NCBI GenBank assembly: GCA_943735955.1
Contig: OX030964.1
Span: forward strand, 2,643,961 to 2,707,960
Length of the DNA stretch: 64,000 nt
Direction: 5' to 3'
From: Piscicola geometra
Taxonomy: Eukaryota > Annelida > Clitellata > Hirudinida > Piscicolidae
Position numbers and translations under genes: made by a program
The notes under the pieces: model-generated
Told to the model about the DNA's origin: nothing
Database searches by the model: none
The model's input: only the letters and a program-made list of their open reading frames with translations
Part shown: positions 12,901 to 28,114 of the stretch, piece after piece
Numbering within the stretch: the stretch's first letter is position 1
How the letters are laid out: every line of letters starts with the position of its first letter

Positions 12901-13760
12901 TAGGTCTATAGTTAGAAATTTGAGTAGGGTCTAATGAATTATTTTTTAAAGTAGGTATGATAACAGAAGCTTTATATTAAGTCGGAAATTTAGATGTAGA
13001 GAGAGACAGATTAACAATGAAAAGAATTATAAGGTAAAAAATATCAGACAATTCTTTAATCAAATAAGTTGGAATTATGTCAAGAGAACAGGTAGATGTA
13101 GACATGGAATTAATAATTAAGGACAGGTCAGGTAGAGAAATTGAAGAAAAACTGACAAAATTAAATTCACTATTGTTAATATAATTATTAGGGCTAGGAA
13201 TAGAGGTATTAGTGTTAAAATTAGATCTTATTGTTTCGACTTTACTTATTATGTAATTATGATAATCTTGAGAAGAGAAAGATGAAGGAGGTGGAAGGTT
13301 TTTATTTAATAATTTAGAAAGTGACTGCCAACGATTCTTTGAAGAAGAAGCATTGACTATAGAAATTCAAAAATAATTACAGTGCTTAGAGAATAATATA
13401 GATTTGTATTGGTTAAGAGAAGACAAGTAAAGGTTATAATGAAAGGAGGAACTGTGAGACCTAAATTTACGCTCATGTCTACGTGCAACCCGTGCCAGAG
13501 TCGCACATTCACTGTCGAACCACGGAGACCGTTTCGACAGCAGACGACATGAGCGCAATTTTAAAGGTAAAATGACATCAAGAATTGAAGAAATAGAATC
13601 ATTAAAATATATAAGAAACTCATCAATATGAGTGAAACCATTAAAACTAAAATATTTAAAAAGTAGAGTAAATGTGTTCTTATTAAATTTTGTAAGTTTG
13701 TACTTAATGTGGCGTCTTCGAGTGAATTCTCAAACGGGGCGTAAAATGTTTTCATATATG
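9994..13760 (-). mobile_element. LINE (Jockey-superfamily, CR1/L2-like), interrupted by a second LINE
   Basis: The host element runs 5' to 3' on the minus strand from about 13760 to 12039 and resumes at 10494-9994, ending in (ATTG)n. The order was confirmed against the uninterrupted relative at 32332-34281. Visible pieces are the endonuclease-RT linker with PWFDSEC (near 13500), the RT core with AAFDTVDHSLL and YGVPQGSILGP, and the C-terminal part. The catalytic YADD reads NADD here because of one substitution near 12429, and there are stops upstream (for example near 12839), so the copy is dead. The nested element occupies 10495-12038. Confidence 0.85.
10495..12038 (-). mobile_element. Nested 5'-truncated LINE with open RT frame
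   Basis: A different CR1/L2-like LINE family inserted into the element above. Target-site copies AATTC flank it (10490-10494 and 12039-12043), and in the empty relative the junction reads TCAATTCGAGAT near 32831. Its frame is open to 10602 and encodes the RT core (FDTVDHTLLL, YGVPQGSILGP, IYADDSYIY) and the C-terminal thumb-like region (IDYCNSLYYGLP). The 3' end has the AGCGCT hairpin and (ATTG)n tail. The apparent ATG at 12071 belongs to the host element and is fused in frame by chance. The endonuclease domain is missing. Confidence 0.85.
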
Positions 13761-14009
13761 CTTTTAGTTATTTTCTGTTAATGCTTCTTTATAATTATGT
13801 TGAGTATTTGTGCTAAGGGAATTGTGTTCGTTTTAAAAGAATTTTAGAATTTTATTTTAACGATTGTCCAAATGTTTTGTCATCATATCTATAAAGCAAC
13901 GAGATTCTTAATAAAATAGATTTTTAAATTTTAAAGTCAATAAATAAGTCAAATGTAATTATTCATAAGTTAAATCTATTTCAAATGTCTTGCTTTGATG
14001 AACGGCCAT
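13761..14009. other. Short AT-rich spacer
   Basis: No feature is seen except TTTATT runs that could serve as minus-strand poly(A) signals for the gene ending at 14010. Confidence 0.4.
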
Positions 14010-14533
14010 TTAGAATGGAATTCCTTGCATGCAACTGACACAGCCATAGAAGTCAGGGCAGCAGAGGTAACCAGGCTTGCAGACCATACAGTTGCAGTCA
14101 GTCTTGCAGCCGACACAGACGTTTGCCGTTGCAAATAGAGGAATTTTGATGGGCGGGCACTTGAGATTTTGGACGCAGGTGAACTGGGGCAGGCTGGCGA
14201 AGGCCGTCTGCAAGCAGTCGTAACCCTTGGGACAGCCGAAAGATCTGCAGTCCTTGAAGCAGAAGCACTTGCTGCAGCCAGTGGCGTCCGCCATCAGACT
14301 ACAGTCGGCCGTACAGACTCTATCTGCCACGCATACTGAAAATGAAAGGTTTTTCGTGTGCTTTTATCATGGTGGAGTAGATTTATAGAGCAATAGCATG
14401 AGATATTGATTTGAAATGCTTCTATAATATTTTGAAATGTATTATTCAATCGATGCTCACTGTCTTGGGCTATGGTTTCGTGTAGGATAAAACTACACGC
14501 CACCAGCATTGCCAGACAGAGCTTAGTCGCCAT
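14010..14533 (-). CDS. Secreted 20-cysteine protein (2 exons)
   Basis: Exon 1 (14533-14461) encodes an ATG and a signal peptide (MATKLCLAMLVACSF...). Exon 2 (14335-14010) starts after TTTCAG in matching phase and ends in TAA, giving 132 residues in all. The mature part holds 20 cysteines in about 110 residues, with spacing such as CSKCFCFKDC, CVGCKTDCNC and CCPDFYGCVSC. The pattern resembles antistasin/VWC-like extracellular cysteine-rich modules, but I cannot assign a family. The intron is GT-AG. A TATATAA box lies about 80 bp upstream. The product is expected to be exported. A protease-inhibitor or structural role is possible but unproven. Confidence 0.8.
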
Positions 14534-14610
14534 TTTCAGATCTTGGAAGTTTTCTTGATTTCTTTGCTTTCCGAGTCTTCTCAACCTTCTTTTCGGAGCT
14601 GGCTAGAGAC

Positions 14611-14622
14611 TCTTATATAGGC
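14611..14622 (-). promoter_or_regulatory. TATA box of the 20-cysteine protein gene
   Basis: CCTATATAAGA on the minus strand, about 80 bp upstream of the ATG at 14533. The context resembles the TATA region of the peptide gene at 35284. Confidence 0.6.
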
Positions 14623-14639
14623 TCATGGGTCTCATAGTC

Positions 14640-15134
14640 GGGCATTGACAGTTGCTTTGGCTCGTTGGCTCTATTTCTCAACTATGAATTGTGCATTCCT
14701 TCTAGAATGTTCTATATTAGTTGTATAATAGTTGGCTGTGCTTAAAGGATCAAACTATTCAGATTATTCAACTTTGTAAACAACATCACAATGGCTTTTT
14801 TATGTATTGCATTGCTTTGAGGACGGTCACGGTCCTTTCTGACTCACGAATTAAATTCCAAAAGTTGCGTTTGCAAATGGAGCGTTAATACTTCATAATT
14901 GTAACATTTTTTAGGTAAAGAAAACTTTGTAAAACCTCGATTTTACTAAGTTTTGAGCCTCAAAGGAATTATTGAAAAAAAAGAAATTATTGAGAAAAAA
15001 AACTAGTTTTTACTTGAGAGACAATAGCATTAGGTTGAGTCGTTATTCTTGTAGACTAACAAGAGCACTGGCAACCGGCAACAAAAGTTTAGGAGCGACG
15101 CAAAAGCCTTGTGGTTGTTCAAACTGCAATGGCG
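14640..15134. other. Intergenic, no clear feature
   Basis: The region lies between two minus-strand genes. A short plus-strand frame near 14972-15166 is poor in quality and was not called. Confidence 0.5.
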
Positions 15135-16401
15135 TTAATCGATGTATTCGCAGGCGAGGTGTTTGATGTGTTTGTTGCCGGGTTCCACCTCGGTCCATTC
15201 GCCATACCTCCACACTAAGTTCCCACCGATATCCGTGCTTTCCAACGCCTGGAATTGTTCGTTAATTAGCCATTTTTAGTGTTTTTAATTTAGTATATTT
15301 ATTTGGTAAATGAAAATAATGATTAGTTTAAAGCGTTAAAATATTCGTAGATCTAAATCGATTGATAAATGATTTTTTAACTATAACAATCATTGAAAAA
15401 AAATTTAAAGTATAAATAACAATAAGTAATAACAATAAATACAAGTTAATAAATATATTTATATATTATTATAAATATATATTTTTTAAAAACTTAAAAG
15501 GTTACGCTCGAATGTTTTCCCATTTCTTTGTTCTGCAGCCTGAGCATTTTCTCGCACAGTTCTGTAAAGTCTGTTGTCCGCGCGTAATTTTCTACGTCGT
15601 AATTCAACTTACCGCCGTCGACACTGTCCAATAGAAACTATTAATATTAATAGGAATTAATTATAATGATAATAATAATAATTATTATTATTATTGTTAT
15701 TTATACTATTAATTTTTAATTGGTTTTGTTTCGAAAATGAAAGAAAAGGTTTAAAGAAGTTCCAAAAAATGGTAAACTGGCGGTTTCAAAAAAGAATACA
15801 TCAACCAAAAATAGGTCTAACGTTATTCCGTAGCAGACGAAGTGCTTGGCTTGTGGAAGACAGCACCTTTCCTTCGGATTGGGAACCTGACAGTGTTGTT
15901 TATAGAAACTATATTTACTCATTTGTTTTTATTAATTTCATAGATATAAATTTATTTTTATTTTTGATAGTTTAACAAGATCTTTTATATTATTCGTTTT
16001 TAGGCATCCGACCATATATATATATATATTACTATATGTATATGCATACGACTTTTTGTGCGCACAATTCCTATATTTTATAAATTGTAACTGTAACGGA
16101 AAATTCTGAATAGAAACAAGACTAGTACCTGGTCGCACAGAACCACGCGAGACTTGAGCTCCATCCTTGCTGGGAACTTGCTGCCTTCACCTGTAGAGGG
16201 GAAGAAGTGAAGGGAGTTTGGTTGAATTGAGGGGAGAGAAGGGAGTGAAGGTAGTGGAGATAGGTTTAGAAGTGTTTCAGATTTTTTAGCGTTATAAGGT
16301 TTGTTTAGTTTGATTTTAGTTTGGTTTTAATTTTTGTTGTGATTAAAGGGTGAAAGAATATATTTTTTATTAGCTCACAGTAGTTATACGACTCGCATTC
16401 C
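15135..16401 (-). CDS. Unidentified gene, five 3' exons
   Basis: Five minus-strand exons join in phase with GT-AG introns: 16401-16379 (23 nt), 16190-16129, 15886-15822, 15623-15506 and 15248-15135 (TAA). They encode about 127 residues. In order these include ECESYNYC, FPARMELKSRVVLCDQ, ERCCLPQAKHFVCYGI, NYDVENYARTTDFTEL, and a C-terminus with LVWRYGEWTEVEPG and HLACEYID. The phases agree at every junction, which is strong evidence for a real gene. The 5' exons (start codon) are not found in 16402-16940 and may have been displaced by the TIR element at 16941. The cysteines hint at an extracellular product. The family is not recognised. Confidence 0.6.
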
Positions 16402-16940
16402 CTGTGGTGTTGTGAGAAGACACCAACAGTCATTGAGGTTAAGATTAGGAAAACCTGCGTTGAATGATTGTTAGATAAAAAGATGGAATCGAACTTTAAA
16501 GTTAAATATATACTTTTATTCATAAATATTTAAAAAATATGATTAACGAAATTTACCAAGAAGTTCATTTTTAATGTTGTGTGTATGAAACTTCTCAAAG
16601 TTTTGTTGCAGCAGCAGCACAGGTCAAAGTTTTCTATCCATTTTAAGTTTTTTTTATTTAATGAAAATCTTAATTGCAAATATATATATTTATAATAAAA
16701 GTATATATTAAAATTTAAGTTTATTTTTTAATTTTTAAAATTAATCAAGTCCTGAATTATTCTCTATTACTTAAATTAATTTTTAATAATTTAAAAGGAT
16801 TTAACTACAGTGCGCAAATTATAAAGTTTCCATGCATTGAAAAAACTTGAAAGGAAATAATAGAAAATTTAAATCATTCAAATAAACTCAAAAAATGATT
16901 TGTAACAAACGTCTGAAGCATCTCAAATGTAAATCATTTA
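16402..16940. other. AT-rich intergenic sequence
   Basis: No exon or repeat recognised. Confidence 0.5.
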
Positions 16941-18690
16941 GCAACCCCAATCGACTTATGCTAATGAGCAAAAGTGACGTTTTACAGTAAAATTATAGAA
17001 AAGTCTTAAAATTTAAGTTATGCGTTATTCTATCGAAATAAAAAAGCAAGTGCATGAAAGTCAATTTTATTATCTTTTAAATGAGTATTTTATCAATAAA
17101 TTATATATTATGTAAGCTTTCAAATAAAAGGATTATCATCAAAATATCCCTTGAATCTAGCGTAACAGTAAAAAGCTATAATTTAGGGACTGCTACTTTT
17201 TATACGTACTTATTCATTTCTTAATTCGCTAACCAAAAAATTACATATAATATTGAATTAAACATAATTAGATTCGTCTTTAAATAATCTATAATTATAT
17301 TTTTCTTAAGTTGAATAAATATTAAGTGAGAAACCAGAAAACTCGAGGCAAAGCTTTAAATTAAGTAATTCGGGAATCAAAAAAGATAGTTTTTACTTAA
17401 AAAAGTTATTAAACAAGTATAAGTTATACTCAATAAAATTCTGTAAAAAAGATTTTAAAAAACATTTTTTAAGTATGCGAAATAGATTTTAAAGTGTACA
17501 TGCTTTCGACTTAACACAAAATTGAAAAGTTATTAAGTTAAAATTGTAAGTCAGCACATCTCTGAATTTTTTTTCGTCTGCTACACATTCAATAATTGAA
17601 TTTCAATTGCAATAGTACAGGATATTTCGTTTAACTAACTTAATTTGTTTTTTTGATTTGTAAGTGAATATTTTATTTTAATTGTAGTTTTAAAGATTTA
17701 ATATTTTTAATTAATAACATTTACTATTCACTAACAACTTTTAGACTTCATAATTTTACATACAGGCCTTTTAACAATGACTTTTCCTGGTCCTATGTGT
17801 GAAGCCCTTGGCATCTCATGTCAAAATATTAAAACTAGATTATTAAAACAAGAAAATTCTCTAAGCAAAGGAGTTGTGCTAGAGCTACACAACTTTTGCG
17901 AAAAAAGTTGTGAAGTTTCTTAATCCGTCCAAGAAACCTGGTTATTATCAATGGCCAGCAAGAGAAGAAAAACAGAATGTCTCGAAAAAATTTGTTTTAT
18001 GTAAAATAAAAGCCCCTAACTATAGTATTTCTAAAAGACATTTGTTTATTGAAGAACATGAAACTATTAAAAACTGTATGGTAGGTATAATGCCAATTTT
18101 TTTTGTTGATTGAAAAATTGATTAAATATTAGTTTCAGCCTTTGCACATTGAATAAACGTATTTAAACAGTTTTTTTCATTCATTGAGAACATTGCTAAT
18201 AGATATAAGGCTAAATTATTTTAATTTTAGATTCCTTAGAAACAAATAGCTAATTAATTCAAACCTTACAAAAGTATATAATAATTAATAAGAATAAACT
18301 AAGTAAAAGTTGATTTGTTCCATAAGTGAAGCTTTTAAAATTTTAATAACTTTATCATTTTTAAAGATATTATTCTTTTAACTTTTAATTCTGATTCCTT
18401 ATATCAAATTAAATAAAACTAGTGATTTTCAACAATATAAGAAGAAAAAACAAAAGTTATGACAAAAAACAAAATTTCTGTTTTGTGAAGGGGCCGTGAA
18501 TTGCTTATAGATTATGACGTAAAAACGGTACAAAAAATGTGCTCTTTTTAAATTTTAAAATAGGTATAACTTTTTTTAAACAAACAAATTAAAATTTGGT
18601 TAACGTATTTAAAATCAGTAAATCAAAATCTACAATTTAAGCGTTTCAATTTTTTTAAATGAACAAGTTTTAAAAATCGATTGGGGTTGC
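16941..18690. mobile_element. TIR transposon with TA target duplication (long copy)
   Basis: The ends are inverted repeats GCAACCCCAATCGA... and ...TCGATTGGGGTTGC, flanked by TA on both sides (16939-16940 and 18691-18692). The 1118-bp relative at 39195-40312 has the same ends and TA flanks, which defines the borders. TA duplication is typical of Tc1/mariner-like elements. The internal 17560-18560 segment is missing from the short copy and carries two broken frames in different phases (about 17777-17922 and 17910-18113, the latter with NPSKKPGYYQWPAREEK). I do not recognise them. They could be a transposase remnant or captured sequence. The element ends only 24 bp before a POLG exon. Confidence 0.8.
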
Positions 18691-18714
18691 TAGTAAATGT
18701 AATTTGTTGTGCAG

Positions 18715-24125
<5,411 letters not shown>

Positions 24126-24133
<8 letters not shown>

Positions 24134-26232
24134 GTATTGTAGTTCGTCTGCGACTTCTGGTGCCTTATGAAGTCCATGATCTTGTGTTCACCCTCGCCTG
24201 GTGTCTATGAGATGGGGGGTGGGGTAAATGGGTTAGGGTTAGGGGAGGTGAGGTGGATGGGAGTGGCAATAATGAGGAGTGTGTGGTGTTTAATTGTGAT
24301 ATGGAGAGAGGAAGGAAAGGGAGAGAGAGAAGAAAGGAAAAGGAGAGAGAGAAGAAGGGAGAGAAGGATGGAGAGAAGGAGGAAGAGAAGGATTGAGAGA
24401 AGGAGGGAGAGAAGGATTGAGAGAAGGAGGGAGAGAAGGAGGGAGAGAAAAAGGGAGAGGAGGAAGAGAAGGATGGAGAGAAGGATTGAGAGAAGGAGGG
24501 AGAGAAAGAGGGAGAGAAAGAGGGAGAGAAAGAGGGAGAGAAGGAGGGAGAGAAAGAAGGAGAGAAGGAGGAAGAGAAGGAGGGAGAGAAAGAAGGAGAG
24601 AAGGAGGAAGAGAAGGAGGGAGAGAAAGAGGGAGAGAAGGAGGGAGAGAAAGAAGGAGAGAAGGAGGGAGAAAAGGAGGGAGAGAAAGAGGGAGAGAAAG
24701 AGGGAGAGAAGGAGGGAGAGAAGGAGGGAGAGAAGGAGGGAGAGAAGGAGGAAGAGAAGGAGGGAGAGGAGGAGGGAGAGAAAGAGGGAGAGAAGGAGGG
24801 AGAGAAGGAGGAAGAGAAGGAGGGAGAGAAGGATGAAGAGAAGGATGAAGAGAAGGAGGGAGAGAAGGGAGAGGGATTGTAGTGGAGAAATAAGGGAAAA
24901 GAATGGTTGAGTATTTTTGGCTTAGGATAATAATAATATTTAATAGAAAAATATATCCAAAATAAAAATTATTTATTTCATTAATACTAACTAAAATGTA
25001 AAATAATTTACAATATATATATCAACAACAACAACAAAAGTTACCCGCATTATAAAAAAACATCATCATCATCATCAGCACCACTACCATCACAACCATC
25101 ATCATCATCCTTACCCCGTGGCCAGAGAAGATGATGGTGGGCTTCTGCCAGAGGGGGTCGGTGTTCACCTTATAGAGTACAAAGTCGTTGAGGGCGGAGT
25201 CGAGGTGAGCCATGAAAAGAGTGCCTTGTGGTGATTGGTGGGTTTGTTGGTTGGTTGGTGAGAATAATTGTGATTTGATTAATTAATATTCCTAATTGAA
25301 TTTATTTAAGTAAAATAGTTCAACTAGTCTTGAAGCTTGTCCGGGTTCACGCCACGTTACTAATACTCATCATTGTATTGTATTTGAATGAAATAAAATA
25401 ATTTAAAATAATGTAATAAGCAAAAGAATTGATTCAAAAAGAGACCTGGAGTGATGCAGTTGGAGTCGAAGCGCTGCTCGGCGGGCATCACTTCTCCCTT
25501 TTCCATCGCCTTCTTGATACTCACTTCCATCTCTGCAGACGACCTGTTGGAAAGGGTGGTGATGATGCGTGATGATGATGATGATAATAATTATCATGTT
25601 TATTTAATATAGCACGAAAGCAAGCAACTGAGGCGCTTAATGAAGATGATGATGATGATGATTATGACCTGATTCGCCGACCCCGTTGCTGATTCATTTT
25701 GGCTCTGGGGGCCACTCCATCAATCGCCATGAAGAAATACTCCTGTGGCTGTATTATCCGGAAGAGCACCTTTAAAATATTATTTGTTAATAAAAAAAAT
25801 TAAAATATCAAATTTCGTTTTTTATGGGATTTACGTGTTATAGTAATATTTATTTTAATTTTAGAATTGAATAAATTTATGATGGTACCTCAATGTAGTT
25901 GAAAACGTCATTGAAAATTTGTTCTTCTGTGATTCTGAAGTGAGGGTTGTTATCTTGAGGGTGTGAACAGTTATGGATGATGCCATTCATGTCTAGGTAA
26001 AGGTTGTCAAAAGCTGGAACCTGCAATTAATTTTAAAATTAAGTTATGACAAACCATCTTTTAAATGATAATGCATTTATTTAAATGAATTGATTACGAA
26101 TCTAAGAATTGAAACTTTTTTAATGTGTAACTTTATTGAATTATGACATAGTTTTACTTGTGAGTTTTTTACAACAGAGCTCAAACAAGGATATCTTTCA
26201 CTAATCCACGCGTAAAACTTCGGAATACCCAT
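24126..26232 (-). CDS. XRN1: 5'-3' exoribonuclease XRN1, N-terminal part only
   Basis: Six minus-strand exons join in phase: 26232-26158 (start [17 protein letters not shown]), 26020-25889, 25769-25669, 25543-25446, 25224-25115 and 24204 to about 24126. They encode roughly the first 190 residues of the cytoplasmic mRNA-decay nuclease: [44 protein letters not shown] and [13 protein letters not shown]. These carry the first catalytic acids of the family (LDMNG, IDGVA, EGE). The wording matches XRN1 better than XRN2, for example HFRI after SHPQD and SGH before TPGEGEH. The next conserved block (GLDADLI, two more catalytic aspartates) and everything downstream are missing, because lower coordinates are POLG on the other strand. 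As it stands it cannot make an active nuclease. It lies head to head with the gene at 27186. Confidence 0.88.
24303..24870 (+). repeat. Polypurine minisatellite (GAGAGAAGGAGG)n
   Basis: About 570 bp of almost pure purine, unit near 12 bp, inside an XRN1 intron (minus) just beyond the POLG/XRN1 junction. Arg/Glu-rich frames across it are artefacts. Triplex-forming potential. Confidence 0.9.
25326..25395 (+). repeat. Dispersed retroposon tail (copy 1)
   Basis: CTTGAAGC..GTCCGGGTT, CACGCCACGTTA, ATACTC and TTGTATTGTATT also occur at 62984-63058 with a longer (TTGTA)n, and partly near 46630. Confidence 0.6.
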
Positions 26233-26509
26233 TTTTAAATTGTAAGTTTATGCTATTTTTTTCAATATTAAAACAGATGTTTATTGAATGTTAATAAAAA
26301 CTTCTTTCGCAACAAAGACTTCTTACGTTAATGGATATGCCATAAACAATTTTTTATGAAAAAAAACATTTTGTATAAAAAATATATTTTATAATTCAAT
26401 TATGCATTTATAAATCAAGTATTTTTTATTTTAAAAACTCAAAAAATATTTTTGTAGGTTAGATAAACCTTCAAAGTTCTTGAATCGTATTCAATTAAAC
26501 TTTTGAGTG

Positions 26510-26610
26510 AAGTTTTTAAAATAATTATTTTAAATGTTCAATACTTAACTTTGATTTTTAAAATAATTATTTTAAATGTTCAATACTTAACTTTGATTTT
26601 TAAAATAATA
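26510..26610. repeat. Tandem repeat, about 49 bp x 2
   Basis: Two copies of a unit containing TTTAAATGTTCAATACTT. It lies in the 950-bp divergent region between XRN1 and the HTH/zinc-finger gene. Confidence 0.8.
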
Positions 26611-26841
26611 CTAAATATTTTTATCATTTTTAATTGTTGTTATAAGTTATTTCTATTTATTTTTTTGGGGACAATCTGAACAAGTAAATGATTTACATCT
26701 TGAGCTGTTGTATAACCTTTAAAATTTAAATTAAAGCTTATTATTAAAACTTTTATTTTCTTAGATGCTATCAGGCAGAATAAAATGTTGTAAGCCTTAA
26801 AAATTTAAAAAAGGCTTAAATGCATGAAGGAAAATATTAAC

Positions 26842-26932
26842 CATGGGCGGCGATCCTGGGGGGGTCCTGGGGTCCTGACCCTCCACCACTTCAATGGTTT
26901 GTACCCAAGGATCGCCGTCTATGCTGAGAAGG
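26842..26932. repeat. Small GC-rich inverted-repeat element
   Basis: GGGCGGCGATCCTGG at one end and its near complement CCAAGGATCGCCGTC at the other, about 90 bp. A related end occurs in reverse at 55055-55100 (GGATCGCCGCCCATG). It resembles termini of non-autonomous hAT-like elements. Family not established. Confidence 0.5.
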
Positions 26933-27185
26933 ACCTCCCCACCAAGATTTGTGGCATATAGTCGCCCCTGATATAATTAACATTTAAATTATCTTTCAGC
27001 TTCATTTTATTATATTAAACTTTAACTCTATAAATCCAAAAAAATGTATACATTTTAAATTCTGTAATATATAGGGCATTTTTATCCGAGAAAGTTTATC
27101 TTTTGAATTTTGAAATCACGCGCGTTTATTTCACTTTTAGTTTCAAAGTCTGCATTCTTGAAAATGCCTTACTCAGGTATTTAAA

Positions 27186-28041
27186 ATGGCGGCTCTAAAT
27201 CGTTCAGTGATACTTGAGTATGCAGAAGCTTATGGAAAGCCAGCTGCTTGTCGAAAGTTCAATTTAACATTTTCTCGTTTGAAGAGGTGGCGCAGGAAAC
27301 TTTCAAAGCCGTTCAAAGAGATCGAAGAATGCCTGCTCTCTTGGCTCCGGCTGAAACGGCATAGCGGAATTCCAGAGACTCTAGCAGACCTTCGCGACGA
27401 GTTTCAACGTCAAGTCATTTTCACTGAGAAAACCAAAAAATTAAAATATTCAGAAATCTGGTTTCGGCGTTTTATTAAGCGGCATGCTCGGTCTTGGCTA
27501 GGTTCATCGCCCCATTTCAATGGCAAGTTTATTTTCCCGACTTACGTATATTTTAAATGTACGCTTTATACATAGCGCATTTTTTCGTTTTTCATTATAA
27601 ATGTTTTATTTCATCGTTTTATTCTTTTTTTGACTATCATTAATAGTATATTCTAATGTCACAGGCAACATGGATTGCCTGAAGAATGCAAAAAAAAGGC
27701 GATCTCAAAAATTCACGAATACCCAAAAGTCTGAAAATCCAAGAAAGAAAAAGAGTAGTAATAGCTTTAACGATGTCAACTGTACTATAAAACACTTTAT
27801 TAATAATGATGATGGCCTTAATAATAATAATAATAATAATAGCTTTTTATCCTCTGGTTATTATGAACATTTAAATTCCATGATTGGTTTAGAAAATATG
27901 AAGGAAGATAATTATGATGTGGAAAAGAAGGAGAGGGCCGATTATGAACATTTAAATTCCATGGTTGGTTTAGAAAATATGAAGGAAGATAATTATGATG
28001 TGGAAAAGAAGGAGAAGACCGAACTGAATCTTACAACAAAA

Positions 28042-28114
<73 letters not shown>

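Noticed and set aside
24134..24210. Continuation of POLG on the plus strand past GAILPRI
   Set aside because: The open frame here is the complement of a clear XRN1 exon and does not match the polymerase.
24167..24910. 247-codon Arg/Glu-rich frame
   Set aside because: Polypurine repeat. No non-repetitive coding part apart from the overlapping XRN1 exon on the other strand.
26880..26975. An additional XRN1 5' exon on the minus strand
   Set aside because: The frame is open but does not match XRN1, and a full start exon (26232-26158) joins in phase to the next. The sequence is part of a repeat element.
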